Source of the DNA: Erythrobacter sp. QSSC1-22B | GTDB lineage: Bacteria > Pseudomonadota > Alphaproteobacteria > Sphingomonadales > Sphingomonadaceae | Direction of reading: 5' to 3' | Length of the DNA: 63,107 nucleotides | Assembly: GCF_001678665.1 (NCBI RefSeq) | Contig: NZ_LZRP01000010.1 | Coordinates: 1 to 63,107, forward strand | In this document: one piece after another, positions 35,985 through 45,007 of the stretch | How positions within the stretch are numbered: the stretch's first letter is position 1 | Layout: the number at the start of each line of letters is the position of its first letter | Notes under the pieces: model-generated | Told to the model about the DNA's origin: nothing | The model's database searches: none | Seen by the model: the letters and a program-made list of their open reading frames with translations, nothing else | Program-made: the position numbers and the translations under genes

Positions 35985-36762
35985 GCCTGCCATACCTGAC
36001 TTGCCTGGCTCGCCGAAGCAGGCTGGCCCGAAAACATCAAAGAATGCGCCGAATGCAATGCAGGCGAGCGATACCGGCAATCTAAGAGTTCCCGACGCGC
36101 TGACCGGCAAATATCTTCGCCGGGGAGATAAGTTTCACCGTACACCGCGCGACAAGCCCGCCTTTTCGATCAAGGGAGAAACGATAAGAATAGACGACCA
36201 GAGCGCGCTCCACGATGCCGTCCGGATCGCCAAAGCCAATGACTGGTCGTCGATCACGGTAAAGGGAAGCAAGGCCTTCCGGCAGAAAGCCTATATGGTC
36301 GCTGCGAAGCAGGGCATGGCCGTCAAAGGCTACCTCCCCACCAGCCTCGAAAAGCTCGACGCCGAACGCGCCGCGAGCAAGGCGGCGGCGCACCAGGACC
36401 AGATACAAGCGAAAGTGTCATCCGGCACGAAACCGAAAGCTCCTGCGGAAAAAGCTCGCAACGCAGCATTAGCCGAAAGATTTCTCGCGCAATCGCACGA
36501 CAGGAATCGCACCGACCCGGAATTGCGCAATGCGCAGTCGCTTGTCGCCGCATCCGTTATCGTAGCTCGCGACCGCTATCCGGACCGCCCCATACGCCGA
36601 CAGAAATTCGTCGATGAAACAAAAATACAGCTCGCCGGGGCGATCGCAGCCGGCAAAAAGCTCGAGGGTCTGCAACCCCAGGCCGCTCAGCGCGAAACCA
36701 TACAGGAACGTATCCGGCAGACACCGTTTACCAAGGATAAATCCAAGGTGCGCGAGCGATAG
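35974..36762 (+). CDS. LPD7-domain protein (relaxase-associated large polyvalent domain)
   Basis: 262 aa. The middle part (YLRRGDKFHRTPRDKPAFSI, DWSSITVKGSKAFRQKAYMV) matches the LPD7 domain usually fused to relaxases and large conjugative proteins. Here it stands alone as the last gene of the virB operon with an 11-bp overlap with virD4. The Ala/Lys-rich C-terminal half is likely helical. It may be a cofactor of the relaxase; that is inference. Confidence 0.82.
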   Translation: MNDEPAIPDLPGSPKQAGPKTSKNAPNAMQASDTGNLRVPDALTGKYLRRGDKFHRTPRDKPAFSIKGETIRIDDQSALHDAVRIAKANDWSSITVKGSKAFRQKAYMVAAKQGMAVKGYLPTSLEKLDAERAASKAAAHQDQIQAKVSSGTKPKAPAEKARNAALAERFLAQSHDRNRTDPELRNAQSLVAASVIVARDRYPDRPIRRQKFVDETKIQLAGAIAAGKKLEGLQPQAAQRETIQERIRQTPFTKDKSKVRER

Positions 36763-37458
36763 GTTCACTATAGCGCACAGTTTCACCGAACGGTGAATGG
36801 TGAATGGCGAGCTTCACCAGCAGGGCCTGGAATCTGAGCCGGGCAGGAACGTCAGCACCCCGCGATAGAGCATTTTGATCTCGTCTTCGGCAATGATGTG
36901 CTCAGGCTTGTATCCGAGAATATCTTCGCGAAGCTCTGCATCGGGTGTCGCGATTTAGAGCCGCTGCGTCGCCTTTACGCGCGGTACGTATTGAAGTGAA
37001 ATGAGGCCGCGCAAGGTCCGCTTCCGGCTGGTTGAATTGACCACCCAATAGTGGACATACGCATTGCCTACTTCTGATGTCAGCTTCGCGCCCAAAGACA
37101 GTCATTCGTTGATTGGGTGGCCAATGCCGAGAGCGGTCGTTCGATAAGGTCCACCGGTGGTGCTCCCACTTGCGCTCAAGGTTGGCCCGTCGCCCAGATC
37201 TCGACACGCACGGTCAATTTGACAAGTGCTGGGCTCGACTAGGCGATTGCGGCCCGCTCGATATAACTGTATGGTTCAGGTTCAGCCATTCAGGTGTAGA
37301 GCAAGGCGACGCTTACTCTTAGTCTAATGACAGAGCAACCAGCGCAATAAACCGCGGATGGTCCGGCGCGAGAATTACGCGCTATACACGACAGAGAGCC
37401 TGATTTTCGCTTTTCTTTTCTGTCTTGGCAAAACAACTACGCACTCAGAGGAGTGACT
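36763..37458. other. gene-poor region after the virB operon, with a possible gene remnant
   Basis: About 700 bp. A perfect inverted repeat TTCACCG-AA-CGGTGAA (36782-36797) lies just after the operon and may be an operator or part of a terminator. On the - strand, 36820-36953 reads LREDILGYKPEHIIAEDEIK followed by MLYRGVLTFLPGSDS and a stop, without a start, so it looks like the 3' piece of a degraded gene. The rest has no convincing frame. Confidence 0.5.
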
Positions 37459-37896
37459 ATGCAAGAGCAGAATTATCTAATCGAACTTACCACACGGGTT
37501 GTCGAAGCCTACGTCGAAGGGAATCAGGTGGATCATGAGGCAATTCCCGCGTTGATTCGGGAAACCTATACCGCACTGGCCGGGCTGGGGAAGGACGCCA
37601 AGCCTGCGGAAGAGGCCAAACCAGAGCGCGCGGTCACAGCGCGCAAGAGCCTCGCAAATCCGGACCAAATTCTCTCGATGATCGACGGAAAGCCCTACAA
37701 GACGCTTAAGCGGCACATTAGCAATCATGGTTTTACACCGGAAAGCTATCGCGAGACGTTCGGGCTCTCCGCCAATTATCCGATGGTCGCGCCCTCCTAC
37801 AGCGCCCGCCGCTCGGAGATGGCTAAACGGATCGGTTTGGGCAACACGAAGGGACAGAAAAGCAAGCGGGCGACAAAAGCCGAAGCCACGGCCTAA
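37459..37896 (+). CDS. MucR/Ros-family transcriptional regulator
   Basis: 145 aa from ATG 37459, with AGAGGAG 5 nt upstream. Typical MucR layout: LIELTTRVVEAYVEGN near the start, and the late LKRHISNHGFTPESYRETFGLSANYPMV region. The usual zinc-finger Cys pair is missing (LSMIDGKPYKTLKRHISNH keeps only the His residues), as in many MucR proteins. MucR proteins silence AT-rich and horizontally acquired genes. The gene ends exactly where an IS630 element begins. It may regulate the nearby transfer operon. Confidence 0.88.
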   Translation: MQEQNYLIELTTRVVEAYVEGNQVDHEAIPALIRETYTALAGLGKDAKPAEEAKPERAVTARKSLANPDQILSMIDGKPYKTLKRHISNHGFTPESYRETFGLSANYPMVAPSYSARRSEMAKRIGLGNTKGQKSKRATKAEATA

Positions 37897-39066
37897 TACC
37901 AACCTGCATTGATCACGACCCACGCGCCCATTTGCGACGGCCGATGGTCATGATGTGCCATGGCTGATCGACAAGCTTGTTCCAGGCCTCGCAGCAGTGG
38001 TCGACGATGTTGTCGTGGGATGTGAAGACGCGGTTCGAGAGCCAGTTGTCGCGCATGAACTGCCAGATGTTCTCGACCGGGTTGAGCTCTGGGCATTTGG
38101 CCGGCAACGCGATGATACTGATGTTCTCGGGCACGACGAGTTTGCTGGTCATGTGCCATCCTGCTTGGTCCATCAGCACAACCGCGTGAGCGCCGCGCGC
38201 GACGGCGATCGATATCTCGGCAAGATGCAACGTCATGGTTTCGGTATTGCAGAAGGGCAGGATCAGCCCAGCGGCCTTTCCCTGTTCCGGACAGATTGCA
38301 CCGAAGATATAGGCCGACCTGGTCCGCTGGTCCTTCGGTGCCGACGGCCGCGTCCCTCGCCTGGCCCAGCGCCGCGTGATCTTGGTTTTCTGGCCGACGC
38401 GAGCCTCGTCCTGGAACCAGATTTCTATGGGCGTGCTCTTCGGAAGTGTGGCTTTGACCTTTGCCAGCTTGGCTGCAAAGCCCCCTTTTTAAAGGCCTCC
38501 AAGACCTGTGCGTTCTGGGCATGATGACGAGGCCGCGCGGTAAGCTTGACGTAGCCCAGTCTCCTCAGTTCGCGTCCCACGGTTGTTACGTCGAGCGAGA
38601 CCGCAAACTCCTCATGGAGCCACTGGACCAGGTCGATCAGCCGCCAGCGAACAACGCCGTGGACGGCCGGGATCGGACCTTGCTCGACGATTTCCATAAG
38701 CGCCCGGCGTTGGGCATCGTTGAGGATGGAGGACTTGCCGGGAGCCTTGCCGTCAAGCAGGCCATCAGGGCCACGGGCATTGAACCGGATGACCCAGTCG
38801 CGCACGATCTGAAGGGTCACACCCCCGGTCTTGGCTGCCTCGCTTCGACTGCCGCCGTCGTAAATCTGAGCCAACGCCAACAACCGCCGCGCCTGGTTCG
38901 CGCTCTTCGACAATCGCGCCAGTCGCCGCAATGCCGATCCGTCAAAATCATCCCGCAAGCCTATCGCTGAGCCCATGGTCACGCCCTCCAACACCGGGCG
39001 CCATAGATTCAGACTTTTCGCCTCTTGGGAATCCCCCGCGTGAGTCAAACTCACAGCCGATTGGTA
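37897..39066 (-). mobile_element. IS630-family insertion sequence, about 1.17 kb
   Basis: TA at 37897-37898 and at 39065-39066 fits the TA target of IS630 elements. The ends CCAACCTGCATTGA and CCAATCGGCTGTGA (right end read in reverse) form imperfect inverted repeats. The single transposase is split into two frames joined by a -1 shift. It is inserted directly after the stop of mucR. Confidence 0.82.
37913..38976 (-). CDS. IS630-family transposase (two frames joined by -1 frameshift)
   Basis: The first frame starts at ATG 38976 (MGSAIGLRDDFDGSALRRLA), with an HTH (SRSEAAKTGGVTLQIVRDWV), and the second ends at 37913 (LMDQAGWHMTSKL, ELNPVENIWQFMRDNW), the DDE half. Between them, at 38482-38488, the - strand carries the slippery heptamer A-AAG-GGG in the zero frame; a -1 slip joins them into one ~354-aa protein. 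This may be programmed frameshifting or a disabling mutation. Confidence 0.8.
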
Positions 39067-39640
39067 TAATTCGTTGCCCCAGATTGAAGGGCGCGGTCGA
39101 GAATCCCCGCGCCTTTCCTTATGCCTGCTCTGGAATTGAACGCGGGCAGACTTTGCATTGGTGGAGTAATTATCTCTACCAATTAAAGAAGCAAACTTCG
39201 GATTGAGACGATTCGAGCGAAGGCGGCTTAGCGCCCTCATTAAAGACGTCCGGCAGGTTGGAGAAGGCACCCGGAAGCTGCCGTTCATTTGCTGTGTAGA
39301 TAGATCTCGATCGAGCTGGGCTCAGAGTAAGGAAAGGTAATGAAGGGTCGCCTCCGATACAGCATACTTTGGGGTAAGATCGTCGGTGTTCAAGCCTAGC
39401 CCCGCCTGTCACCAACCCCCTATCTGCTCATAGGTAACCCTCGATTGTCGTTCCGCAACCGTCTGAGGCGGGGTCTCGTCATTCGTGGAGGAGGGAAATT
39501 AGGGGATCACGCCAGCTGAGCGAATCTGCGGCAAAAACGACAATTCGATCTACTATTGGTCGCACACTCCGCTCAACACAGCTTTTCCGTTGGACGTACC
39601 TGTTGCCTGCTGTAATCGCGAATGCGGGGGGCCGTCGCAA
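39067..39640. other. intergenic region upstream of the HWE kinase
   Basis: About 570 bp. Some short frames (for example 39176-39415 on the - strand) have no recognisable sequence. It holds the probable promoter of the kinase-receiver pair, and I see no other feature. Confidence 0.5.
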
Positions 39641-41149
39641 ATGACTAGCAACAATAAGGACCAGCAGACCAGGTCAGACCACCGCGCGGCAACGGCGGTT
39701 ACTCCGCAGACGACTAGCGGTTTCGCGGAAAATCAAATTGATAACGACGAGTTCCGCCTGCTTGCTGAGAATCTGCCTTCTCCGTGCTGGATGGCGAAGG
39801 CCGACGGCTACATCTTTTGGTACAACAAGCGCTGGCATGACTACTGTGGAACCACGCCGCAGGAGATGGAAGGCTGGGGGTGGCAGTCGGTTCACGAGCC
39901 GGAGATGCTGCCGAGCGTTCTGGAGCGCTGGAAGGCCGCAATCGCGATGGGTCAGCGCTTTGAGATGGAGTTCCCGCTGAAAGGCGCGGATGGCGTGTTC
40001 CGGCCCTTCCTCACCCAAATTGAACCGCTGCGTGGCAGGGATGGGCAAGTGGTCCGTTGGTTCGGCACCAACATTGAGGTCACCGCGCAACGTGCGGTGG
40101 AAGAAGCGCTTCAAAATACCAACGACGAGCTGAAGACTCTTGCGGCCGAGCGCGATGCAACGCTGCGCCAATTGCAGGAAGGTGTCATCGTAACCGATGA
40201 GACGGGCCGGATCACCTTTGTGAACGCAGCGGCAGAACGAATTCACGGGGTAATCAAGCTCGATGTCGAGCCTAAGGATTACGTGCAGGCCTATGGACTG
40301 TTCACCATGGAGGGTGAGCCATACCCCCTCGACCTGCTCCCGATTTATCGCGCGCTAAACAACCGCGAAACGGTTTCTGGGGCACGCTGGAAAATCCGTC
40401 GCCCCGACGGCAGCGAGGTGCACGCTCTAGGCGATGCCAGTCCCGTATATGCAGACGATGGAGCGCTCATTGGCGCAGTGCTGACCATCCATGACGACAC
40501 TGAGCGGCACGCGGCCGAGCAGCAACTGGCCGAAGGCGTGCGCACCCAGGAACTGCTGATCGCCGAACTCAATCACCGGGTGAAGAATGCCTTCGCAGTG
40601 GTGAAATCGATTGTTAGCCAGTCACTGAAGCGCCACGAAGTGCCCGTCGAGGTTCAGACGAAGATCGACGAGCGGCTTCAAGCCTATGCCAATGCGCATT
40701 CGCGGCTAATGGCCGGCCAATGGGACCAAGCTTCGCTTCACGAACTTGCCGACGAGATTCTGGGCCATCATGCGCACGAAGGCCGCGTCAGGATCGATGG
40801 ACCGCCAGTCATGTTGCCGGCGCGCCAGGCCATTGCCATCTCGATGGCCTTCTATGAATTGATGACCAACGCGTTCAAGCATGGTGCGCTGGCTGCTCCC
40901 AAAGGTCGAGTCGATCTCACCTGGGCCATTGGTGAAACGAACGGGCCCCGAATAAATGTTGAGTGGCGCGAACTTCATGGCCCCCCGGTTTCTGCTCCGA
41001 ATTCCAAAGGGTTCGGGACATTTATCATCGACCGTGCGTTGGCAGCAGAGATGAGCGGAAAAGTATCAATGAAATATGACCCAGAGGGTTACAGGTGGGC
41101 GCTCGATGCGCCGCTTCCTCAAAACGAAAGCACCGGAAGCGCGGCATGA
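39641..41149 (+). CDS. PAS-PAS HWE-family sensor histidine kinase
   Basis: 502 aa from ATG 39641 (MTSNNKDQQ); an ATG at 39590 is the alternative. Two PAS domains at about 35-150 (LLAENLPSPCWMAKADGYIF; FLTQIEPLRGRDGQVVRWFG) and 175-300 (ATLRQLQEGVIVTDETGRIT) come first. The HWE kinase core follows, with phosphoacceptor His in LLIAELNHRVKNAFAVVKS and ATPase segments FYELMTNAFKHGAL and KGFGTFIIDRAL. There are no membrane helices, so it is cytosolic. The stop overlaps the receiver gene (ATGA), so the two form one operon. HWE kinases often sense light or redox through PAS; the ligand here is unknown. Confidence 0.92.
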   Translation: MTSNNKDQQTRSDHRAATAVTPQTTSGFAENQIDNDEFRLLAENLPSPCWMAKADGYIFWYNKRWHDYCGTTPQEMEGWGWQSVHEPEMLPSVLERWKAAIAMGQRFEMEFPLKGADGVFRPFLTQIEPLRGRDGQVVRWFGTNIEVTAQRAVEEALQNTNDELKTLAAERDATLRQLQEGVIVTDETGRITFVNAAAERIHGVIKLDVEPKDYVQAYGLFTMEGEPYPLDLLPIYRALNNRETVSGARWKIRRPDGSEVHALGDASPVYADDGALIGAVLTIHDDTERHAAEQQLAEGVRTQELLIAELNHRVKNAFAVVKSIVSQSLKRHEVPVEVQTKIDERLQAYANAHSRLMAGQWDQASLHELADEILGHHAHEGRVRIDGPPVMLPARQAIAISMAFYELMTNAFKHGALAAPKGRVDLTWAIGETNGPRINVEWRELHGPPVSAPNSKGFGTFIIDRALAAEMSGKVSMKYDPEGYRWALDAPLPQNESTGSAA

Positions 41150-41505
41150 GCTTGCCCGTCCGCCGTGTACTCATTGTCGAGGACGAGGTCATTCTGGCTC
41201 TTGACTTCAGCGATGCGGTCGCTGAGCTTGGCTACCATATTATCGGTCCCGCTCTTTCGCTCGACGAGGGAATGCGGCTGGCCCGCAGTGAATCGATTGA
41301 CTGCGCACTCCTCGACGTCAATCTCGGTCACGGCCAAACCTCGCAGCCGATCGCCGAAGCCCTTCGGCAACAAGGCGTACGTCTCGCCTTTCTCACAGCC
41401 TACGACCGCGAGCAGATCGCGTTTGCCAACGAAGACGAGACGGTGATGCGAAAGCCGCCGGGCTTGGCTGTGCTGCATCACGTTATTGATTTCCTGTGCA
41501 AGTGA
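41146..41505 (+). CDS. receiver-only response regulator
   Basis: 119 aa from ATG 41146. A single REC domain: acidic pocket in LIVEDEVILALDF, phosphorylation Asp in DCALLDVNLGHG, then AFLTAYD and a late MRKPPG (K). No output domain, so it acts by phosphotransfer or protein contact. Paired with the HWE kinase. Confidence 0.9.
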   Translation: MSLPVRRVLIVEDEVILALDFSDAVAELGYHIIGPALSLDEGMRLARSESIDCALLDVNLGHGQTSQPIAEALRQQGVRLAFLTAYDREQIAFANEDETVMRKPPGLAVLHHVIDFLCK

Positions 41506-41791
41506 AATAGACGACAGCTTAGCCTCCCCTACACCCTTTGTTCAAGCAAGCTCAGATCAGCGCATTTACCGTTCGAATCAGGTGAAGGGAATGAGGACCA
41601 CTTTACGATTGGATAGGTGCCTTGGAAGGCCACTTAACCAGCCGAGGCGCGCTCAGCGGCGAGGCCGCGCAGGCGCGATAACTGTCCGCTTTATCTTTCC
41701 GCTATGATTTTTCGCCGCCGTAAAGCCGACCGACGGCTACCGGCCCAGAGCCGCCGTTGAAATTTGAAATCTTGAATGACCGCTTTCCACC

Positions 41792-41951
41792 GTATTGTGT
41801 TGAAAAAGTCGGTGCCAGGCCTCGCTCCACTGAGTTTAAGCAACAATGATTCAAATGAGCTGTCATGCGCGATTTATTATTACCTGTTTTGTCATGTAAG
41901 TGTTCGATTATGACCCGCCAGAATGGCCTTCAGAGTTTTTCAACACAATAC
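41792..41951. mobile_element. 160-bp MITE-like element with 16-bp perfect terminal inverted repeats
   Basis: GTATTGTGTTGAAAAA at 41792-41807 and TTTTTCAACACAATAC at 41936-41951 are exact reverse complements. Both ends are flanked by ACC (41789-41791 and 41952-41954), a possible 3-bp target duplication. No coding frame is inside. It is likely a miniature element moved by a transposase encoded elsewhere. Confidence 0.65.
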
Positions 41952-42025
41952 ACCGAATTGCAGACGGCGCATTACTCTGTAGCACTTGGGTACACCCTAG
42001 CGAACCAAGCAAACGAAACGCTATT

Positions 42026-42095
42026 AGCGTTGCAATAGGGTTGCTTTCCGCAAAATGAGACGTTAGCAGGAGTGGGTCTAGACCCTATTGCAACG
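42026..42095. other. candidate res/recombination site: 15-bp inverted repeats upstream of the resolvase
   Basis: GCGTTGCAATAGGGT (42026-42040) and ACCCTATTGCAACGC (42081-42095) are perfect inverted repeats separated by 40 bp, ending 14 bp before the resolvase ATG. Such sites lie upstream of serine recombinase genes, where they serve for recombination and autorepression. Confidence 0.65.
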
Positions 42096-42109
42096 CAAAG
42101 CCACAAACC

Positions 42110-42667
42110 ATGCCTGCTTATGGATACGCCCGTGTTTCTACGGCCGATCAGGATTTGAGCTTACAACAAGATGCGTTGACCGTCGCAGGCTGCGTGACGA
42201 TCCGGGCCGAGAAAGTTTCCGGAACATCCACGAAGGGCCGTGATGAACTGCGCACAATCCTCGACTTCATTCAAGATGGTGACGAACTGGTAGTTACCAG
42301 GATCGATCGGCTCGCGCGATCGATCGGCGACCTTCAGGACGTGGTGCGTGAGCTGAAGGCGAAGGGCGCATCGCTGCGTGCAACCGAGCAGCCCATCGAT
42401 ACGTCGACGGCCGCAGGAAAAGCCTTTCTCGACATGCTGGGCGTGTTTGCCGAGTTCGAAACCAATCTGCGGCGGGAGCGGCAGATGGAAGGAATTGCGA
42501 AAGCAAAAGCAAATGGGGTTTATCGCGGGCGTAAGCCAAGCGTGGACCGCAAAGATGTCAGAAGAATGCAGGATGAAGGCTTGAAGCCAACCGAGATCGC
42601 AAAGCAGCTAAAAGTGAGCCGGTCGACTGTCTGGCGAGCGTTGCGTAACGCTGCTTCTGCAAGATGA
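42110..42667 (+). CDS. serine recombinase (resolvase/invertase family)
   Basis: 185 aa, typical length for Tn3-type resolvases. The catalytic Ser is in YARVSTADQDL; the Arg triad is in VVTRIDRLARSIGDL; the helical arm is LRRERQMEGIAKAKANG, and a C-terminal Hin-like HTH (LKPTEIAKQLKVSRSTVWRAL) follows. It could resolve plasmid multimers or be left over from a transposon. No Tn3 transposase is present. Confidence 0.9.
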   Translation: MPAYGYARVSTADQDLSLQQDALTVAGCVTIRAEKVSGTSTKGRDELRTILDFIQDGDELVVTRIDRLARSIGDLQDVVRELKAKGASLRATEQPIDTSTAAGKAFLDMLGVFAEFETNLRRERQMEGIAKAKANGVYRGRKPSVDRKDVRRMQDEGLKPTEIAKQLKVSRSTVWRALRNAASAR

Positions 42668-42808
42668 TCCGAAAGATCGCTGTCGATGATGGACGTGCAA
42701 ATGGGACCTCCTAACCATCATATCGCGGCCAGTTCAGTTATGCGAAAAAGCGTTGGCAAGGATTGGCAAACTCTGCCATACTCGGCGTAAATTACTGGAG
42801 GCAATCAA

Positions 42809-43048
42809 ATGGCGACGATGAATGTTTCATTACCTGATCCGATGAAAAAATGGGTCGAGAATCAGACTGATTTAGGCACTTACAGCAATGTGAGCGATTA
42901 TGTTCGCGATCTTATCCGGCGTGACCAGAAACGATCCGCCAAAATAGCTGCGTTCCAAAAACTCGTTGACGATGGTCGCTCCAGTGGCGTCAGCACGCGA
43001 TCAATGGACGATATCTGGGACGAAGCGCTAGCTGCGGCTAATGGATAG
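42809..43048 (+). CDS. parD: ParD-type antitoxin
   Basis: 79 aa. Ribbon-helix-helix start (MATMNVSLPDPMKKWVENQ) and the ParD YVRDLIRRDQ segment, with a short flexible C-terminal part that should bind the toxin. TGGAGG lies 7-8 bp upstream. It precedes parE with 2 bp between. Confidence 0.9.
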   Translation: MATMNVSLPDPMKKWVENQTDLGTYSNVSDYVRDLIRRDQKRSAKIAAFQKLVDDGRSSGVSTRSMDDIWDEALAAANG

Positions 43049-43050
43049 GC

Positions 43051-43341
43051 GTGTCTTCTTACAAGATATCACAGCGCGCGGATGAAGATATTCTTTCGAT
43101 CGCGCGCTATACAATCGCCACGTTTGGCGCCCAACAGGCCGAGATTTATCACGCGGGCCTGCACAAGACATTCGACTTTTTGGCAAGCAATCCCGCAGCC
43201 GCCCGCGAAAGAACGGAGATTGATCCTCCGGTCCGCGCGCATCGTTATCAGTCGCATTTGGTCGTCTATGAAATCGCTGAAAATGGTGACGTTTTGATAT
43301 TGCGCGTTCCGCATGCGAAAACCGACTGGCTCAATGACTAG
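43051..43341 (+). CDS. parE: ParE-type toxin (GTG start)
   Basis: 96 aa from GTG 43051. RelE/ParE fold: YKISQRADEDILSIARYTIATFG, a central RAHRYQSHLVVYEI and an ending ILRVPHAKTDW. ParE poisons gyrase. The stop TAG (43339-43341) lies in the CTAG duplicated by the adjacent IS701 element; the insertion leaves the toxin frame intact. Confidence 0.9.
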   Translation: MSSYKISQRADEDILSIARYTIATFGAQQAEIYHAGLHKTFDFLASNPAAARERTEIDPPVRAHRYQSHLVVYEIAENGDVLILRVPHAKTDWLND

Positions 43342-44773
43342 CACTACTTTGGCAGATTCTTGGGCGGCGGGTCAGAGATGCTGTATCCGCAATGTGGGCA
43401 AGTCTGATCTGGAGGTTTGGCGAAGCATTCAATGATGGCCTGCCTAATCGCTGGCAAAGTCGGCTGTGGCGGTGGTCCGGCGATTCTTTTTTTTCCCTTG
43501 GGCCTGCTTGAGGCGCTGTGTTTGCAGGAAGGCCAAGGCGATCATCGACATCAGCGCATGTCGGTGAAGCCCCTTCCATGATCGGCCTTCGAAGTGATCA
43601 AGGCCGAGCTCTTCTTTTAATTGCTGATGCCCCTGTTCGCAGACCCAGCGGGCCTTGATCGCCCCGGCAAGCTGCCTGATCGGCGTATCGGCAGGGAGAT
43701 TGGAAAGGTAGTATTTGCGTTCGCCGGTCGAGCGATATTCACCAACAAGCCACACTTCCTCGCCGGGCAGATGTTGCGCGCCCATATCCCGAATGCGTTG
43801 AGGCGGGCCATCGGCGACACGCACGCGAACAGCGGCGAAGCTGGCCGAGAGTGGCCCCTTGGTCCCACGGCGCCAGCTGACCTTGCGCCACTTTGCCGTC
43901 TCCAGCATCGCCTTCGCCGATACTGATTTGACATCAGGGATGTGCCGCTTGCGGGGACGACCACGCCCGGTGACAGGAAAGATCATCGCCACGTCGGCGG
44001 GATAGATTTTCTGCTTGTAAGGGATGCCGACGGCCCAGGTGAGGCCGCGTCCACTCAGACCCTGCCGGAACGAGGCGCTCATCCCATAGCCAGCGTCCGC
44101 CAACACGCAGCCGAAGCGTGCACCGGCACTGCGGACGCGGTCGATCTCGGCTAGCGCGATCTCGGGCTTGGTCCGGTAGTCCCAGCAATCCAGCGGCACA
44201 CCGGCATCATCAAGCCGGGTTGGATCGCTGGTCCAGATCCCGGGCAGAAACAGCCGCAAACCGACCATGACCGGCACTTCGCGAGATGCAAGCGTCAACG
44301 ATACGAGCGTCTGGCAGTTGGCGTTCTTGCCCAGCGTTGACGCGTATTGAGGGGCAACGCCCACCGAATGGGTCCCCTTCTTCGGCAAGGAAGTGTCATC
44401 GATGATCAGCCAGGCATCGTTCCCGCCCACTATACGGTCTGCTTCGGTAAGAAGCACCGTCTCAAGCGGCGCAGCATCCCAGGCACCGCTCGCTACGAAA
44501 TGGTGAAGCTGGTCGTAACTTGCTTCCCCGGTGCGGGCCGCCATGGGCTGGATGCTCTTGCGATCACCCGGACCCATCAATCCAGCGATATACGCTGGAC
44601 ACATCCGGCTGCGCGTCTTGTGCCGCAAAGCCGCCAGAAACGGTGCAAGCCACGTATCAAGTTCGCTCCGCCAATCCCAATCCATCACCAGCCTCCACTA
44701 AAGCTGGCTCCCTATGAATCACCAAAATCAACGAATGGGAATCTCCAAAATTAAAAAATCTACCAAAGTAGTG
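43342..44773 (-). mobile_element. IS701-family insertion sequence, about 1.43 kb, with CTAG duplication
   Basis: Terminal inverted repeats CACTACTTTGGCAGATT and, read in reverse, CACTACTTTGGTAGATT differ at one base. CTAG on both sides (43338-43341 and 44774-44777) is a 4-bp target duplication of the YTAR type known for IS701. The element sits directly after parE. Confidence 0.85.
43444..44688 (-). CDS. IS701-family transposase
   Basis: 414 aa, complete. DDE segments: WLIIDDTSLPKKGTHSVGV with the first Asp, CVLADAGYGMSASFR with the second, and a later KARWVCEQGHQQLKEELGLDHFEGR with the Glu. The basic C-terminus (KKKNRRTTATADF) follows. Intact, so the element may be active. Confidence 0.92.
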   Translation of the reverse strand: MMDWDWRSELDTWLAPFLAALRHKTRSRMCPAYIAGLMGPGDRKSIQPMAARTGEASYDQLHHFVASGAWDAAPLETVLLTEADRIVGGNDAWLIIDDTSLPKKGTHSVGVAPQYASTLGKNANCQTLVSLTLASREVPVMVGLRLFLPGIWTSDPTRLDDAGVPLDCWDYRTKPEIALAEIDRVRSAGARFGCVLADAGYGMSASFRQGLSGRGLTWAVGIPYKQKIYPADVAMIFPVTGRGRPRKRHIPDVKSVSAKAMLETAKWRKVSWRRGTKGPLSASFAAVRVRVADGPPQRIRDMGAQHLPGEEVWLVGEYRSTGERKYYLSNLPADTPIRQLAGAIKARWVCEQGHQQLKEELGLDHFEGRSWKGLHRHALMSMIALAFLQTQRLKQAQGKKKNRRTTATADFASD

Positions 44774-44777
44774 CTAG

Positions 44778-45007
44778 GACCTGTTGACAAATTCACGCAT
44801 CCACAGGCGGATTGAGACGGTGTGGATGAAGCCGAGATAGTTGTCGGCGGTTTTATCGTATCGGGTGGCCAGCCATCGTGCGTTCTTGAGCTTGTTAAAG
44901 CATCGTTCGATCATATTGCGCAGGGCGTAGATGTCGGAATCGACCGGCAGTTGGATGAGCCGGTTGCGCTTGGTCGGGATCATCGCAGTGCCGCCGCGCC
45001 TCTCCAT
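44778..45007 (-). pseudogene. 3' remnant of an IS5-family transposase
   Basis: Only the last 75 or so residues remain: GGTAMIPTKRNRLIQLPVDS, then IERCFNKLKNARWLATRYDK and a WMREFVN end, typical of the IS5/IS427 C-terminus. The rest of the gene and the distal end are gone. Its preserved end (GGACCTGTTGACAAATT) abuts the IS701 duplication. Confidence 0.8.

Larger units (their letters stand above)
41506..42109. other. gene-free stretch containing a MITE-like repeat and the resolvase res region
   Basis: About 600 bp. It holds a 160-bp inverted-repeat element (41792-41951) and paired repeats directly before the resolvase gene (42026-42095). I see no convincing coding frame. Confidence 0.6.

Noticed and set aside
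37893..38522. 209-codon - strand frame inside the IS630 element
   Set aside because: It is a different reading frame of the transposase second half; the DDE motifs are in the frame ending at 37913.
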